64,000 nt of DNA from Hymenoscyphus infarciens (GCA_001414345.1 LLCB01000032.1:124001-188000), one strand, 5' to 3'; counted from the stretch's first letter, positions 34,221 through 48,852 are shown. Notes: generated from the letters alone by a model not told the origin. Made by a program: numbers and translations.

Positions 34221-36437
34221 TTTTTTTTGTTTTTTTTTTTTTGTTTTTTTATAATCAATAGTCTATTTATCCGCTTTAGCGGATATATAGACGTACTATT
34301 TAGGTCTAGTCTATAAATATAGTTACGAGCTATTAGCTCTATATCTAGAGCTAATAAAAGAAAGATAAAAGAGATCTAAAATAAATCAAATAATCTAAAC
34401 TCTAAGTATAACCTCTATTCTAACCTCGCCTTCTAATCTAGTATATATTATATTATATAAAATAATAGCTCTCTTAAAAGCTTAGTTAGTATAAATAATA
34501 ATTATCTAAAAGTACTACTCTAGCTGTCCTCTTTATAGTATCTCTTATTTATAGAGGCGAATATGTTTTAGCGTATACTATAAACTAATCTAAAAGACTA
34601 CTTACGAGTATAAATAAAATAGTTTTTAGAATAAGTTTACTATCTAAGAGAAAGACCTTAGTATCGCTAGCGTACTCTACTCTTATATATTCTAGTCGTA
34701 AGTCTTTAAAGTCTTTATAGTCTTTAAGTATATATTTAATAGTTTAGTATAATTAGTTATATTTATACTATAGGTTATCTATTCTATTGATTTTATATAG
34801 GTATTCGTTTAGACTAATCTTCTTAGTCCTTATCTAGATTAGTACTAAAGACTTAGCTTTTATAAGGTTTTAGTATAGTTATTAAGTATAGTAAAATAGT
34901 AAGATCCTCTCTTTTATCTATCTTTTCTTATATAATATACTAGTATTCTTAAGGTTCTACTTTTAGTACTAAAGAGACCTAGCTACTAAATTAATTATTC
35001 TTTTATAAGAGGATAAGAGCTATAGAAGCTATACTATATACTACTCTAAGGCTTTTAGTAACCCCTTCTTCTTATTCTCTTTTAATTACTAACTAGTAGC
35101 TTACTTTATAAGCTCGTTAGCCTTTTTATTACCTAGAATACCTATATATACTAGGATCTACTAAATCGTTACTTCTACGTTCCTCCTTTTTAAGATACTA
35201 TATAGCTAGTATATCTTTCTTAGAATAAATTACCTAGACTAGTTTCTAGGTCTTATAGATAATATAATAGCGGCTTAGTTATTAGTAAAGATAGTAAGCT
35301 TTTTTACTATGTCTCCTTCTCTATTCGCTATACTAAGAGCTATCTATATACTAATAAGCTTAGCTCTATAGACTATGAACTAATTACTTAGTCTAATATC
35401 TATTTTATATACCTACTCTCTATATAGTTCCTATATAGCTATACTAACTTAGTTATTAATATCGCTTCTATTTATAAAGACTTATATATATATAAAGCGA
35501 GATTGTTTTTAGACTTTATTATATTCTTTTACTACTATCTTAGCGTCTAGAGCGATGTAGATATTAGATAATAACTACTATAGTTTAATAATAATTAGGA
35601 TCTTCTTTTTAATTCTTTCTTATTATCGTTGTCTAATAGTTATTTATATCTTATACTTAAGTTCTTAAAGAGAGGAGAGGTAAGCTAAGTTATCTCTAAT
35701 AGTCTCTCTTTCTTATAGTACTATAATATATATATATATAGATAATGCTTTAATTTAGTTCGTAGAAATTATACTAGTATAATCTAGCTAAATATTAATT
35801 AAGAGGAAATCCGTTTTAGCTTTAATAACTACTACTACTATGGTTTAGAAGGCTTCGGTTACTATATATAGTATCTTCTTTTAGAGGGTATTTAGTATTT
35901 AGATTATCTTCTTCTAATAAGTCTTTTAACCTTATACTATTAGGTTAGATATCTACTAAGTCGAGCTAGCGAATAAGATCTAAGGTATAATAATCGCTTT
36001 TATAAGAGTAATTATATCGCTTATTAAGGCACTTTATATTAACTCTACTATACTACTTAGTATCTGAATCGACTTCTTAATCTTAATCTTAATATATTCT
36101 ATATGTTTTATACTATTTAGCTTAGAGTCTAAGATAACTTCTAAGTATTAGATATAAGATATAGCTTTAATAATTCTACTCTGTTCTAGATTAATAGACT
36201 AGAATTCGTCGTAAATACGCTTTTTATCTTCTTTATAGATAAAGTAGATAAGCTCGTACTTAGCTAGAGCGAATACTAAGGTATATTTTCAAGCCTAGTT
36301 ATTAGCTTTATAATATATAATCTCTAGCTTTTAGATTATAGCCTCTATAATATAGCTCTCTACGAGGAAGTATATATCGTTAATATACTCTATAGATAGA
36401 TCGTAGCCTTTACTAATATCGATAAGATCTATATTAT
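34221..36437 (-). mobile_element. Tad/I-type LINE, 3' part (RIP-mutated)
   Basis: On the minus strand this continues the LINE that begins at 55545. The reverse transcriptase segment around the Y-x-D-D motif lies near 36373-36391 (reads YINDIYFLVE after mutation), followed by the typical helix and ANN(W/stop)A...FALAKYELIYF block near 36220-36300. A long RIP-damaged stretch follows, in the position of an RNase H/3' region. The element ends in an A-rich tail (34221-34252 on the plus strand shows T runs interrupted by G). Most stops are TAA or TAG where CAA, CAG or TGG would be expected. It is not functional. Confidence 0.8.
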
Positions 36438-36621
36438 TATAGTATAAGAGACAGATTATAGATCAGGAGCTTATAGCTAGGCCCGATGAAATATATAAAA
36501 GTAATCTCTTATATAGTATAGTAATAAACGTCTAAAAAGAGAAGAGAAGAGTATAGAGTACTTATAACTATCTATACCTATAGGTCTACTACTAGTATAG
36601 TTACGTATCCTTCTTATAATA
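36438..36621 (-). repeat. 3' LTR of the chromovirus
   Basis: 184 bp starting TATAGTATAAGAGAC and ending ..TAATA on the plus strand, a RIP-altered TG...CA type end. It matches 54045-54227 along its whole length, mostly with C/T and G/A differences. It contains a TATATAAGAGAT-like (minus strand) promoter-type string. Confidence 0.8.
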
Positions 36622-37554
36622 TACCTCTCTTAAAAAAGCATCTTCCTCTAAAGTTATAAAAAGAGATACTAACTATAAGTTAATTTTAGGCCTTATCTAG
36701 CTCCTTATCCTTCAACTTTTCTATAATATCTTCTAATCTATTCTTATTCTTCGACTTTTCTATAATATCTTCTAATCTATTCTTATCCTTCTCTATATTA
36801 TCCTCTTCTTTCTTATTCTCTAATTCGTTAAAAAATCTATTGTCGAAGCCTAGTACCTTAGCTATTATTATTCTATTATAGATATTAATTCTATAGTATA
36901 AGATAGCTAATTATTACTTCTTAGCTTCTATCTCTTAAGCTTTTAATTAATCTATAATAGTTATAATTAGTTATATAACCTTATAGTAGATATTATCTAC
37001 TTAAATTTATAAGATATAGTTAGTAGTATATAAATCGTAACCGCTATCTTAGATAACCTAAGAAGTAGTAGAAGCGTTAGCTATATAAATAATAAGATCT
37101 AGTTATTTTAAAGTAATCTTTAACTTAATTAGTATATCTATAAGTAGATAAAAGAAAAACATAAGAGTATTTATAGTAAAATCGCTCTTAATAAGCTCTA
37201 TCTTAGCGCCTTTAAGTATAGCTCTATATACCTTACCTATAAGCCCTTTTACTAGTATATTAAGAAGTTCCTCTTTAGAGAATAAATATTTAATACTATA
37301 TTAAATCTATAAAGCTAGGATAATTAATTATACTTTATAGTATAACTTATTTCTACTAACGTTAGTTATAATATACTTATTAAGGAACTAGGCATAGTAT
37401 AAGTCTTTTTAGAGAACGTCTAGCTTATCTATAAAGTTAAAACATATAATATATAGCTTAAAGACCTATTTACTAAAGGTATTAAGTATATAAGAGACTA
37501 GAGCCTTAGCTAGAGAAGAAGTAGATTCAGTATCTAATTTAAGTAAAGTTCTTA

Positions 37555-37730
37555 TAAACTTCTTAATCTCTATATCCTTAGTCTTAATATCTATATTATA
37601 AGTCTTAATCTCTAAATTTTAAGGCTTAATATTTATATTTTAGGTCTTAATCCCTAAATTTTAAGACTTAATATCTATGTCCTAGATCTTAATCTCTATA
37701 TCTTAAGTCTTAATCTCTATATTCTATCTA
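37555..37730 (-). repeat. 24-bp tandem repeat (8 residues) within the extra frame
   Basis: Seven to eight imperfect copies of a unit like TCTTAATCTCTATATTTTAAG (plus strand). Read on the minus strand each gives eight residues of the type (Q/stop)-D/N-I/L-E/D-I-K-T/S, a highly charged helical repeat compatible with a coiled coil. The 24-nt period keeps the frame, which supports past protein-coding function. Confidence 0.65.
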
Positions 37731-40700
37731 GAGGTAGTATTAGAATCTAGTAACCTATTATTCTTTTAAAGAATAACAGCTAAAGTAGTAATAGTTAGAT
37801 TTATTTAAAAGTCTTAATTAATACTACAAAGTCTCTAGAAGGTATAGTTACTTAGTTTACTAAATATTTCTAAGATTTATAATTTAATTATCTTTTTCTT
37901 ACTATCTAAAAGTAGCTTCTATTTCTAGTCTATAATATAAGTCTAATTATCGATCTTAAAAGCAATCTTATTTCCTAAGACTAGTAGTATAATTACTATA
38001 TTTTAGAGAATAGTAGAGACTAAGTATATAATAAATTACTTAGAATTTAGCTTAATAAATCTTATTAATAGTAGTCTTTAGCTTAAATTATTAATAATTA
38101 TATTATCTTTTATAAGTACTATATCTATTTATATTTATAAGTATTTATATACCTTTATAAGAGTAGGTAGAATTTTAGACTATAGTAGAGGCTTACTTAT
38201 TATTACTAAGGCGTCTTAATTATTATCTACTATTATAGCTAGCTTCTCCTTATTATTAAGAGAAGGAACGTAGTTATAATTACTAAGCTATACGCTAAGT
38301 ATATATTATATTACCTTTCTAGCCTTATTATAGGCTATTCTATAGCTCTCTTTAATATAATCCTCTAAACTATAAGTAGTATATTTAACTATATTTATAT
38401 ATATTAACTTATAATAGTTAAATTCCTTATACTTTATATATTATATATATAAGTATTCTTAAAAGATATATTTATAGTTATATTACTTATAGCTGTCTAG
38501 CTTCTCTATAATAATATAATATACTAATCTATAATACTTATATATTTAGCTAAATATATTAGTACTATTATCTTCCTTATTCTTAGTATAGAGGTATATA
38601 TTCTTTCTATAACTAATATAATTATAAAGGTTATATTTTAGAGCTTTATTATTTATATAAGTAGCTTAAAGATAGCTATATTAACTATATCTACCGTAGT
38701 TCTTAGCATTTACTACCTAAGTATTAGTAGTATATCTATAATCTTTTATATAATACTATAATCGGTAGATATAACCGATATTAGAGTATTATATCATTTA
38801 TATATTATCTTAGAAAACGTTATAGCTATATAACTTTAGTTTAAGAATATAGTCTAAGATAAGTACTATAAGTAAGTAAACATATTAGGTAATCGATACT
38901 AATATACGCTTTACGTTACTATACTATTTAGAGATTTTTATACTAGCTAGAATACTAAGTATTAAGGCGTTAAATATTATACTCTAAATAACTTTAGTAA
39001 TATATAAGACGTAGGCTAGGTTATTTAGACGTCTAAAATTAATAACTATAGCTTTAACTTCTACTTTATAATAGTAGATATAGATAGTCTTAAAGTACTC
39101 GATCTTATACTACTTAAGCTTTTATTTAATATATTATATCTACTTATTACTAATATTAATATAGTTCTTATTAAAGATAGAAGTGCCTTCGGCTTTAATA
39201 TCGAAAGTACTACCTTATACTTATACTATAACGAATTAAGTATTAAGATTAAAAATTTCCTTATTAACCTCTTTTATTATATAATTACTTAAAAGTAAGC
39301 TATAGTAGGTAGTAGCGTTAATTATTTTACTATAGTAGTATTTCCTATTAACGAATTTCTAGATAATACTATTATATATTTAGCTTTAATAGTTTAGATA
39401 TATAAGATAATACTTACTATACTTATAATACTTTAAGATAGTATTATTAAGATACTTTATACTAAGATTCTAGGCTTTCTTATTTATCTTTAAGACTAAA
39501 TAATAATATATCTATTTAATATTACTATTTATATTATATATCTTAAACTTAAAACTAGTAGCTAGAGCGATTATAATAGCTAGATTTATTATACTAGCCT
39601 CGTTTATACTAAATCTAAACAATTTACTTACCTATTCTTAGGCTCTTAATTATAAGGTAATTACTAATATAGTTATAATAATATCTACTCTTATAATAAC
39701 TTTCTATATAGCCTTATTAAAGGTATTTATATAAGCTAAAAGCCTTAAGTCTAGGTTATTAAGGTTATAGAGGACTTTTTAAGTATATATTTTAAAGGCT
39801 TAGAATTCTACGACCTCTTTAGCTAATCTGCTAATTAGATCGAAGATATACTTTTAAAGGCTAAACTTCTATATATATACTAGATATCTCTAATCTCTTA
39901 CCTTCTTATTTATCTTAACCTTCTAAATAGCTTTATAGATAAGATATTTAATAAAACTATATAATAGAGCTAATATATCTTTAATATAAGACTTAAAGTC
40001 TTCTAGTATATAGTAATTAAGAAGCTTATTCTTTTCTACTAATAAACTACTAAGATAAATAACTGTCTTCTTAATATTAAGTAATAAGAAGATCTTATCT
40101 ATTTTTTTAGTAAGATTATCTACTCTCTTATTTATAAGATACGTAAGAAGGACTTAGTTCTTTATACTATTAGGATTATAGTAATCTAATATAAAAAGAG
40201 TTTCTATCTAATCTATTTTATAAGATACTATATAGCCTTAGATACTAATAAATAGTATATATAGCTCTTATAACTTCTTATACTTAACTTAATAGTTAGA
40301 ATTAAACTTTATAATTACCTTCTAAATAAATTTATCTAAGAAAGGCTTACTATAGTACTTTATAAAAAAGTCTATAGTTTCCTAAGAAATTAGAAGGTCG
40401 AAGTTTATAAATAGCTTTATATAGTATATAGAGGTATAGGATAGCTTATTCTCCTTTACTAATACTCTTCTATTATTAAGACTTTAAATAATATTATTTT
40501 AGAATTATATTAAAATCTTAAAGATAACCTTAATCTTATATATAAGTTCTATCTTATTAAAGGTGTTTATAAAATAGATAAGAAGTATATTAGTAATATT
40601 TAATATTAGAATATTAAAGTAAGTAGTAACTTATTTATTATTAGAGCTTTACTATAATAGATCTTTTCTTATATATAAGGTAATTAAGATTATACTTAGA

Positions 40701-42049
40701 AAAGATAGTATATTAGTAATAATTCCTATAATAATAGCTCGTTGCTCTTTTATCTACTATTCTAGTAGGTTCTTTATCTTAGCCTTTTCCTTTTTATTAT
40801 CTCTAATAATTATTTTACTACTATTTATACTAAGGATCTATTCTCTAGTATTATTATTAGATTTATCCTTATTATCTAAGACATCTTTACTAAAACGATA
40901 CTTATTCTTAGTATTAGGTCTCTTATATTTAATATATAGTATAGTCTTAAGATTAAGGAATTAGACTTTAATATAATCGCCTTTTTTAGGATTCTTATAA
41001 ATATAACACTATATATTAATAATAGTAATCTAGGCCTTATCTCTATTATAATTATATTATAATAGCTTCTTATTTAAGCTAAGAATATAAGAAATAGCTA
41101 TAGTAAATTTATCTAATTACTAATCTATAGCTTCTCTAGCTACGATCTTAAACTTATTATAAACAACGTAGACTAGAAGTATATATATATGCTTATAGTT
41201 ATAAAATATAAGAATATAATATAAGTATTTACTTATAACTCTTAATAGTATCTGTTCTAGAATCTAGAATAGATTACTTATACCTAATTAGCTAGAAATA
41301 GGCGTGTTTTTAATCTAGAAGTTATTAGAGTTCTTTTTCTTATTAGCTTTAATTTTAGTACTAATAAGAGGAAGGTTATTATAGTAATTATTAATAATAA
41401 ATATAAATTTAAGAATACTCTTTTCTATCTAAGTAGTCTTAACTTTATTAATAAATTATTATATTATCTAACTATAGTTTAGATTAACTATAAGAGAGAT
41501 ATTAGTACTAGTAATATTAATTATATCTATCTTAATATTAATAATAATAATCTTTATACCTTTTAGCTTTCTAAAGTCTAGCTTTAGGAAGGCGGCTAGT
41601 AAGCTATATTTATTAAGATCTTAATATATAAAGTCTTTAATAGTATAAGCTCTTTAATTAAAGTAAGTCTTAAAGTAAGTATAGTTAGAGGTATTAAATC
41701 TCTCTTTATAAGAGACGTCCTTATTATCTTATATTTACTTATTATTAAAAGTAAGCTCTATATTAAAGTAGATATAAGGTTCTAAGTACTAGAAATAAAG
41801 TTACTTTAAAGAAGCTAGAATACTATTATTACTAGATAACTTAACTTAGTTAAAGAGATAGTATAGCTTATTATTTATAGTAAATATAGTTTTAAATTTA
41901 GCTCTTATCTCTATAACTTTAAGAATCTTCTATTATTCCTTAAGTAGAATATATTCTAGTTAGATAAATCTTAACTTCTTACTCTTTTATTTATTATAAG
42001 TAGTAACTATTTCGTCTTTAGGTTTAGAGTCTCTACTAGTAGCTTTAAC

Positions 42050-42360
42050 GTCCTAACTACTAGTAATAGTAGTAGGTCTATTACTAGTAGAGTCCTAACT
42101 ACTAGTAGTAGTAGTAGGTTCCTTTATATTATTACTAATAGAGTTCTAACTATTAGTAGTAGTAGTAGGTTCCTTTATATTATTATTAGTAGAGTTCTAA
42201 CTGCTAGTAGTAGTAGTAGGCTCCTTTATATTATTATTAGTAGAGCCTTAACCACTAGTAGTAATAGTAGGTTCTTTTATATTATTACTAATAGAGTTTT
42301 AATTATTAGTAGTAGTAGTAAGCTCCTTTATATTATTATTAGTAAAGTCTCTATCTCTAA
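42050..42360 (-). repeat. ~60-bp tandem repeat encoding a Pro/Thr/Ser unit
   Basis: About five to six imperfect copies of a unit containing CTACTAGTAGTAGTAGTAGG followed by TTCCTTTATATTATTA on the plus strand. Minus-strand reading gives units of about 20 residues resembling PTTTTSS(Q)NSTNNNIKE. Copies differ mostly by transitions. The period is a multiple of three. Confidence 0.65.
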
Positions 42361-43314
42361 TAGCGATAAAGGGTGTCTCTAATATATAACTAGCTCTAAT
42401 AATAGCTCCTTTATTAGACTAGATTATAGTAGTAAACTTATTAGTAGCTAAAGTAAATTTATATTTACTATTATTAAGTTTATAAATAGGTAGAGAGATA
42501 ATAGTACTTAACTTATTATACTAAGTTATTATAATAACTATGTTATAAATAGTATTATAAGTATAGGCTTTACTATTAATTAAGGTATTAGTAGCGGTGT
42601 CTATTATAATTCGTTATTCTAGGAATAGTATTATATTACTAAGAGTAAGAAGGTTATTATTACTAACTATAAAGGTCTTAACTTTACTTTTAGAGTTATT
42701 ATTAGAACTAAGTATACTAGAGAGTATATTCTTAAGAAGTTAGTAGTTACTTATTATAGTAGAGTAAGCTATAAAGTCGATCTTATAGTAGACCTAGTTT
42801 AAGTTGCTTATAAAAACCTACTTAGTAAAGTAATTACCTACTATATTAATAATAGAAGGTTAATCTAAGAAGTTTATAATTAAAGTAATTAAGATTCCTA
42901 GATTAATAGATTAAAAGGAATATAATATAAAAGAGTTATATATATTTATATTATTAAGTTAAATTTATTATAGTATAGAGTTAATAAGAGAATAAATTCC
43001 TTAGTAAGGTATAATAATATTAAGGCTAAAAATTAGATACTAACTAATTAGTGTTATATAAATTTAATATTACTACTAGATAGTAAAGGTAAATTTCTAA
43101 TAAATAATTAAAATTAATATAATATATAAAATTTAAGTGATTATAGCTTATAAGAATAAAATAAAAAATAAGAGAGTACCTGCTTCTTTAAAGAAGGCTT
43201 ATAAGCCTTTTACTAGAAATAGTTATAAGTACTATAGGTATAAATACTTATAGATCTTACTAGTTTACTCTTCTTAAGAGGTATAACTAGTACTAAAACG
43301 TAGTTTAACGTCTT

Positions 43315-43435
43315 TTTAGATATTACTCTATTATAAAGAGGCTTTACTCTATTATAAGAAGGCTTTTACTCTAATATAAGAAGGCTTTACTCTATTATAA
43401 GAAGGCTTTACCTTATTATAAGAAGGCTTTAGATT
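43315..43435 (-). repeat. 21-bp tandem repeat at the 3' end of pol
   Basis: Five copies of GGCTTTACTCTATTATAAGAA (one with an added T) directly after the chromodomain coding region. The unit is seven codons long except for the single-base insertion, so it may be the C-terminal tail of the integrase or non-coding spacer. Confidence 0.65.
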
Positions 43436-46400
43436 TAAAGTATATATTCTTCTTTTCTTTCTTTTTATAAGCTAATATAACTAATTTAGCTTAATCTTAT
43501 ATTATTAATACTAGCTCTTAAGTAGTTTCCTTATAGCCTAGCTACTTAATCTTATAGTATAATTAGCATCGCCCTTTTAAAGGTTTATATATTTCTTATT
43601 CTAAGATATTCTTAATAATAAACCTTTCCTTCTTATTAATAGTAATTAGTCCTAGCTTAAGTTAAGAATAAGTATATAGATTATTATTTACTAGTTCTAG
43701 GTATTTAATAGATATAATAAAGTAAATCTTAAGCTAATTTAGTAGCTTAATTTTAAAAGTAAGGTTATCTACTAGCTATATAATCTTAAAAAGTCTTAAT
43801 CTTTAAAAGAATAGCTTTATATAATTTTAAAGATAGTAACTCTTATCTTATTTTTTTACTATTTATAAGTATACTATACTACTAAATTTTAAAGAAGTAT
43901 ATTTATTATTATAGTATATCTTTATATAAGCTTAGACTATCTTAACTAACTATTTTACTTAATCTTATAAGGATTTATAATAAGTTAAGAAGTCTAGAAT
44001 ATCCTCTCTAGTATTAGTACTAAGCTCTATCTTTATATCTTAGCTATATAATAAGGAGAAGAGCGTTACTTTAATAGAGGTATTAATAAAAGAGTTAAGT
44101 AATAGCTAGATAAAAGGTATAAGGTCCTCTTAGGTTAACTAGTTATATACTCTACTAATAGTATATTATAAGATATAAACTATAGTTTAATTAGTATACT
44201 CTACCTAACTGTTGCCTACTAAATAGTATATAGTAGTAAAGCTTAGATTAACTTTTATAAGCTTAAAAAGCTTATACTAGAACGCTAATTAAAACTTAGA
44301 GTTATAATTAGATATTATACTATTAGGTAAACCTTAATCTATATAGATATATTTAAAGTATTAAATAGCCTAATCTTTAGTAGTATTAGTATCTTTATCT
44401 ACTAAGAGCTTTACTACCTTTAAACACTTATAAGTAATAGTAAGTATCTTATTATTACCTTAAGTAAAGATTAGAAAGCTATCTATAAAATCTAATAATA
44501 GTACTTTTAAAGGTACTATAAGATGTTTAATTAGCTAAAGAGACCTCTAAAGTAGAGTATTAAAAGGCTTTACTTATTAATATACTAGATAACTCTTTAT
44601 ATATTCTATAATCTCTTAATATAATCTAAGATAGAAGATATAACTTTTTATATATTAATAGATCCTTTTAATTCTAAAGTAGCTCTTATTATTATAGATA
44701 AGAGATAAGAACTTTCCTAGATATACTTTTAGTATATAAAGAAGCTTATTAAAGAATAGTAGCTTCTTAGTAGGCTTAAAATAAAAGCTTTTAAGAGTAG
44801 TTACTAGCGCTTTAGTATACTTACTATCTATATATTATTTTAATATCTAGGTAAATATAAGCTTTAGAGATCGGTCTAAGAGTAGCTACTTTATAACTTC
44901 TAATAGTAACTCTTTAGATATAGATAAGGTTATAACTTTAGATAAGAAAGCTTATATAAAATATATATTAGATTTAATCATAGCTTCCTTTTAAGATAAT
45001 AGTTTTAGCTTATTATAAGGTAATCTTAATAGAGTATCTATATTAATATAAGTCTTATCTATATAGTGAATAATATTTATATACTATTTATAATAAGATA
45101 AAAACAATTACTAGTTTTATAGCTAGATCGACCTTTTACTCTTAACAGAGCCGTCGTTCTTAAAAGTATTAATAATAGCTTAATAATTAGTAACTACTAT
45201 AAAATCGTTACTATCTAGGTATTATAATAACTTTTCTAAAGCTTAAATAAGTATACTAGTCTCTAGCTCTATTAGCTAGTATCTTTTCTCTACTAGTAAT
45301 AATAATTTAGAAAGATATAAGATAGAATACTTAACTCCTTTATTATCTACTTAATATAAAGCTACTCTATAACCTATCTCTTTACTTCTATCTATATATA
45401 GCTTAAAAGGCTTTATAAAGTCTAGAAATACTAGTATAAGTATAAAGTATAGCTTATCTTTAAGCTTTTCCTATATAGATTTACTATTATTAAGTAATTT
45501 AGCTAACTCTAAGTCTATTATAAAAGACTTTATTATATATCTTAAATAAGTATTATATTCTTTACTAGAAATTAAGAAGCTTTTAAACTCTAAGGTTTTT
45601 AGCTTAATTAATAATATTATAATAGCTAAGTAATAAGTAACAAATTTATAATAGTATCTAAACAGCCTAAGGCTCTTTTCTAAGTTAGATAAGGTATAAG
45701 AAAACTTTATTACTCTTATTACTTCAACTTTATCTTCTATTATATATAAACCGTATTATAATACCTAATAGTCTAACGCTTATAATCTTAATTAAGTAAA
45801 GTAGTATTTTAATAACGAAAGAGTAACCTCTAACTCTATAAAGCAGTAGAGTACTTACTTTAAATAGACTAGATATTCTTCTAAAGTCTTTAAAAAGATA
45901 ATAGTATTATTAATAAATATATATATAAATTACTAGAACATATCTTTAAACGTATCTTCTATATAATACTAGAAGAAGGTAAGTAATATAGCCAGCTTTA
46001 TAATACTAATAGTTAGTCTTTCTTAGCCCTTATAAGGTGTTATAAAGGTCTGCTTTTATCTATTCTTAAGATAGGTTAATTACTAGAAAAAGCTTTTTAT
46101 TATATTAAGTATAGAAAACATAGTCGCGCTATATATCGCTTATAGTATATTATTCTATCTAAGTAAGGACTAAGCGTTTATATATAGTTTAGTATTAATT
46201 CTTCTTAAATCTACTATTATATAAGGTTTTCTATTATACTATACTATAAATACTAGTATAGAGGCTAGTAAAGGTTCTCTTAGAAGCACCTTTTTAATAA
46301 CGCCTACCTTAATTAATAAGTTAATAATACTATCTATTACTTTCTTATCTCTTTTTAATAGACTATAGAGAGCTTACTTTAGGTCCTTAATATCTACCTC

Positions 46401-47700
46401 TTTCTTAAAAGAGATAGATATTTTAATTCTATTATTAAAGTAACCTAACTTGTTATAGAATAGCTTAGCTTCGCTTTAGATAACGTCTCTAACCTTAGCT
46501 TAATATTCCTTGTTCTACTCTAGTCTAATATTAGCTTAGGAAATATTAATTAGATTATTAATTAGTTATATAAGATAAGGCTAACTATTGAGATATTTAC
46601 TTTTAAGCTGTTCTAGTACTAGAGATAGTCTTTTAAATACGTTAATAAGGTTAAGGTATATAGAGTAATCGGCTAATAGTAGCTTATCTAATAACTTAAG
46701 GAATCCTAGTAACTATTCTTTTATAATCCTTATAAAAGCAGTACTAAGATTTATAAACATAAGAGGTTTTTAATCTTTATTAGTAATTATATATATAAGG
46801 CTTTTAAATTAGTTTAGTATTAGGCTACTTTTCTAATATAGCTTAACTATATACTCTTATACTAATACTAGTAACTTCTTACTATAATAAACGCTAATAT
46901 TCTAGCTCTATATAAGATTAACGATTATATCTTCTACTATATAGATTGTTATACACTTAAGCTCCTTCTCTCCTTAATCTAATAAGTAGAAGATATAGAA
47001 TTTATAACCGTAGTAATCTAGATAATTAATACTACGTCCTTTTATCTAATAGAAGTTTAAGTAATTTAGCTTTAAAAACAAAGTACTTATTAGTATATTA
47101 TAGCCTAGCTTATTAATAATATAGAATTCTACTTTAAAAGAGAACTCTTATCTAAAAGTATTATAAATAGTAAAGGAAATCTTTATAAAATTTTAAAGTC
47201 TTTAAACACCTTTCCTAATACTTAAAAGACTAACTATATTTAGTCCTTCTTCTATCTTAATATATAAGAAGAAACGATCTACTATATACTTAGCTATAAG
47301 ATTTATACCTAAACCGGTGTCTATATAAAATTCGATATTCTAGTCTAATAAAGTAGTAAGAACGTACTTTATACTTATATAGTAGTAATACTAAGTACTG
47401 TTTATAAAGTACTTACTATTACTCTTCTATTTTATATTAGAGACTATAATCTTTTTAGCTCTTTTACGTAGTTAATTAGTATATAATAGCTTACTAAGAA
47501 ACTCTATACTATCTAATAAGACGTCTATTCTAATTATCTCTTTAATTAGTATATCTAGGAGTAATAGAGTTACTAGGCCCTTTACTAATAGATTTATAAA
47601 AGATAAGAGAAGTAGAGTAGTAGAAGAGAGTATATATATTATATCTGCTTCTTATAATATAAGAGAATTAAGTAGAGTAGCTAATATTAGTAAAATACTA
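43436..47700 (-). pseudogene. Chromovirus pol: reverse transcriptase, RNase H, integrase with chromodomain
   Basis: RIP-damaged minus-strand pol. The reverse transcriptase catalytic box reads FIYIFINNTIIF near 45897-45930 (expected Y-x-D-D), preceded by the typical KTxFITPYKG-like and helix regions and followed by a YGLYIIEDKVE-like region and an (E)KSL(G)LF(G)YY(R)KF-like motif of the connection domain. RNase H-like LYIDRSKEIGYRVALY lies near 45350-45430. The integrase C-terminus ends in a chromodomain near 43480-43630 (RFIIKNILE, then YKIKWLGYKETTWE-like). Chromodomains guide integration into heterochromatin in this clade. No intact frame remains. Boundaries are approximate. Confidence 0.8.
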
Positions 47701-48852
47701 GGCGTAAATAGAATAAGTAATATTTTAGCTAGATAGCTTATTTTAGACAGTTTATCGTTTTTAAATTTTTTTAGGCTTTCTAGTACTAGGACTAGCAATA
47801 GGTCTAGATCGAGTAATAGTAAAGATATATAATTTTCCTATTATACTACGATATTAATATTAAGTAATAGAGTTATAATAGGAATTCTTATAGGTAGCTC
47901 GCTACCTTAGAGCGACTACTATATTCGTTTTCTAAATCTGAATTATCTAAACTAATATATAGATTAGTCTTAAATCTATTTAAAGCGCTAATAATTATCT
48001 AGTATATATACTTATCTATAGCTACTAGGTCTAAAAGTTTAGCTTCTCTAAAGTATACTAGGACTACGGCAGTGCTTATAGGTTACTATAACTGTTTTTA
48101 ACCGTTCTTTAAAGAGGGTTAAAGTAGCTGTTACTATTACTACTATCTCTATATAAATTAAGTAGCCGCTCTTAGTATAAATCTTAGTTATATAGACTAT
48201 ATAGGCTATATTAGTAGAGACATCTAGTAGTTTTAAGCGTATAGAGAATTAAAAGGCTGCCTACTAAATTACTAAGACTAGGTTAGTAGGTTAAATCTAA
48301 GCTACCTAAATTATTATAGAACAAAGGGATTAAAGAGTCGTCTATCTCTACTATTCTAACGATTACCTTAAGAGTTTTAACTATATCTATTATTATATCT
48401 CTCGAAGTTATTATTATTACGTCTTTTGAAGTTATTATTATTACGTCTCTTAAAACTATTATTAACCTTTCTATTATCTTACTTCTATTCTATACGATTC
48501 TCCTAGTCGCTCTTACTTAATTAACCTTTACTATATAATTTAGACTTCTTAAACTTTTTCTTTAATAATTCGTTTTCCTTACTAAGTATCTTAAACTTCT
48601 TATTTTAAATAGTCTAAGATACTTATACTATAGACTCTATAATATATACCTTCTTCTTAAGAAATTCTAAAGTATTACTAAATAGCTTTAATATAATTAT
48701 AGAGCCTAGTATAGGGTCGAGTCTAGTATAAATTCTACGTACTAAGTAGTCTTTATTTATAGACCTAGCTTTAATATAGAGTAATTGCTTTTTTACTATA
48801 TATACTTAAAGAGAGTATTAGTTCTCGAATTTAAACTAAAATTCTTCCTTAT
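47701..48852 (-). pseudogene. Chromovirus gag-like region, 3' portion
   Basis: Minus-strand sequence upstream of pol and left of the nested insertion. Near 48390-48480 it shows a repeated Arg/Asn-rich patch (FKRRNNNNF twice, then FERYNNRY), consistent with the basic C-terminal part of a Gag protein. No zinc knuckle could be read with confidence. RIP stops throughout. Confidence 0.45.

Larger units (their letters stand above)
36640..43300 (-). pseudogene. Large RIP-damaged extra reading frame downstream of pol (unidentified)
   Basis: On the minus strand, long stretches between the chromodomain and the 3' LTR read as protein if TAA/TAG/TGA are taken as mutated Gln or Trp codons, e.g. around 41.0-37.8 kb. 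Other strands and frames do not. Visible traits in order: a Pro/Thr/Ser-rich tandem repeat of about 20 residues (42050-42360), a Lys-rich mid part, a Y/C-rich patch near 38.7-38.8 kb, an 8-residue tandem repeat (37555-37730), and a C-terminal 15-residue Lys/Glu/Arg repeat near 36.7-36.8 kb, ending just before the purine tract. I do not recognise a family. It may be an extra gene of the element, a captured host gene or a further nested element. Confidence 0.5.

Noticed and set aside
42050..43435. Regularly spaced repeats that might suggest a CRISPR array
   Set aside because: Units are head-to-tail without unique spacers, keep codon phase, and lie in a eukaryotic retrotransposon.
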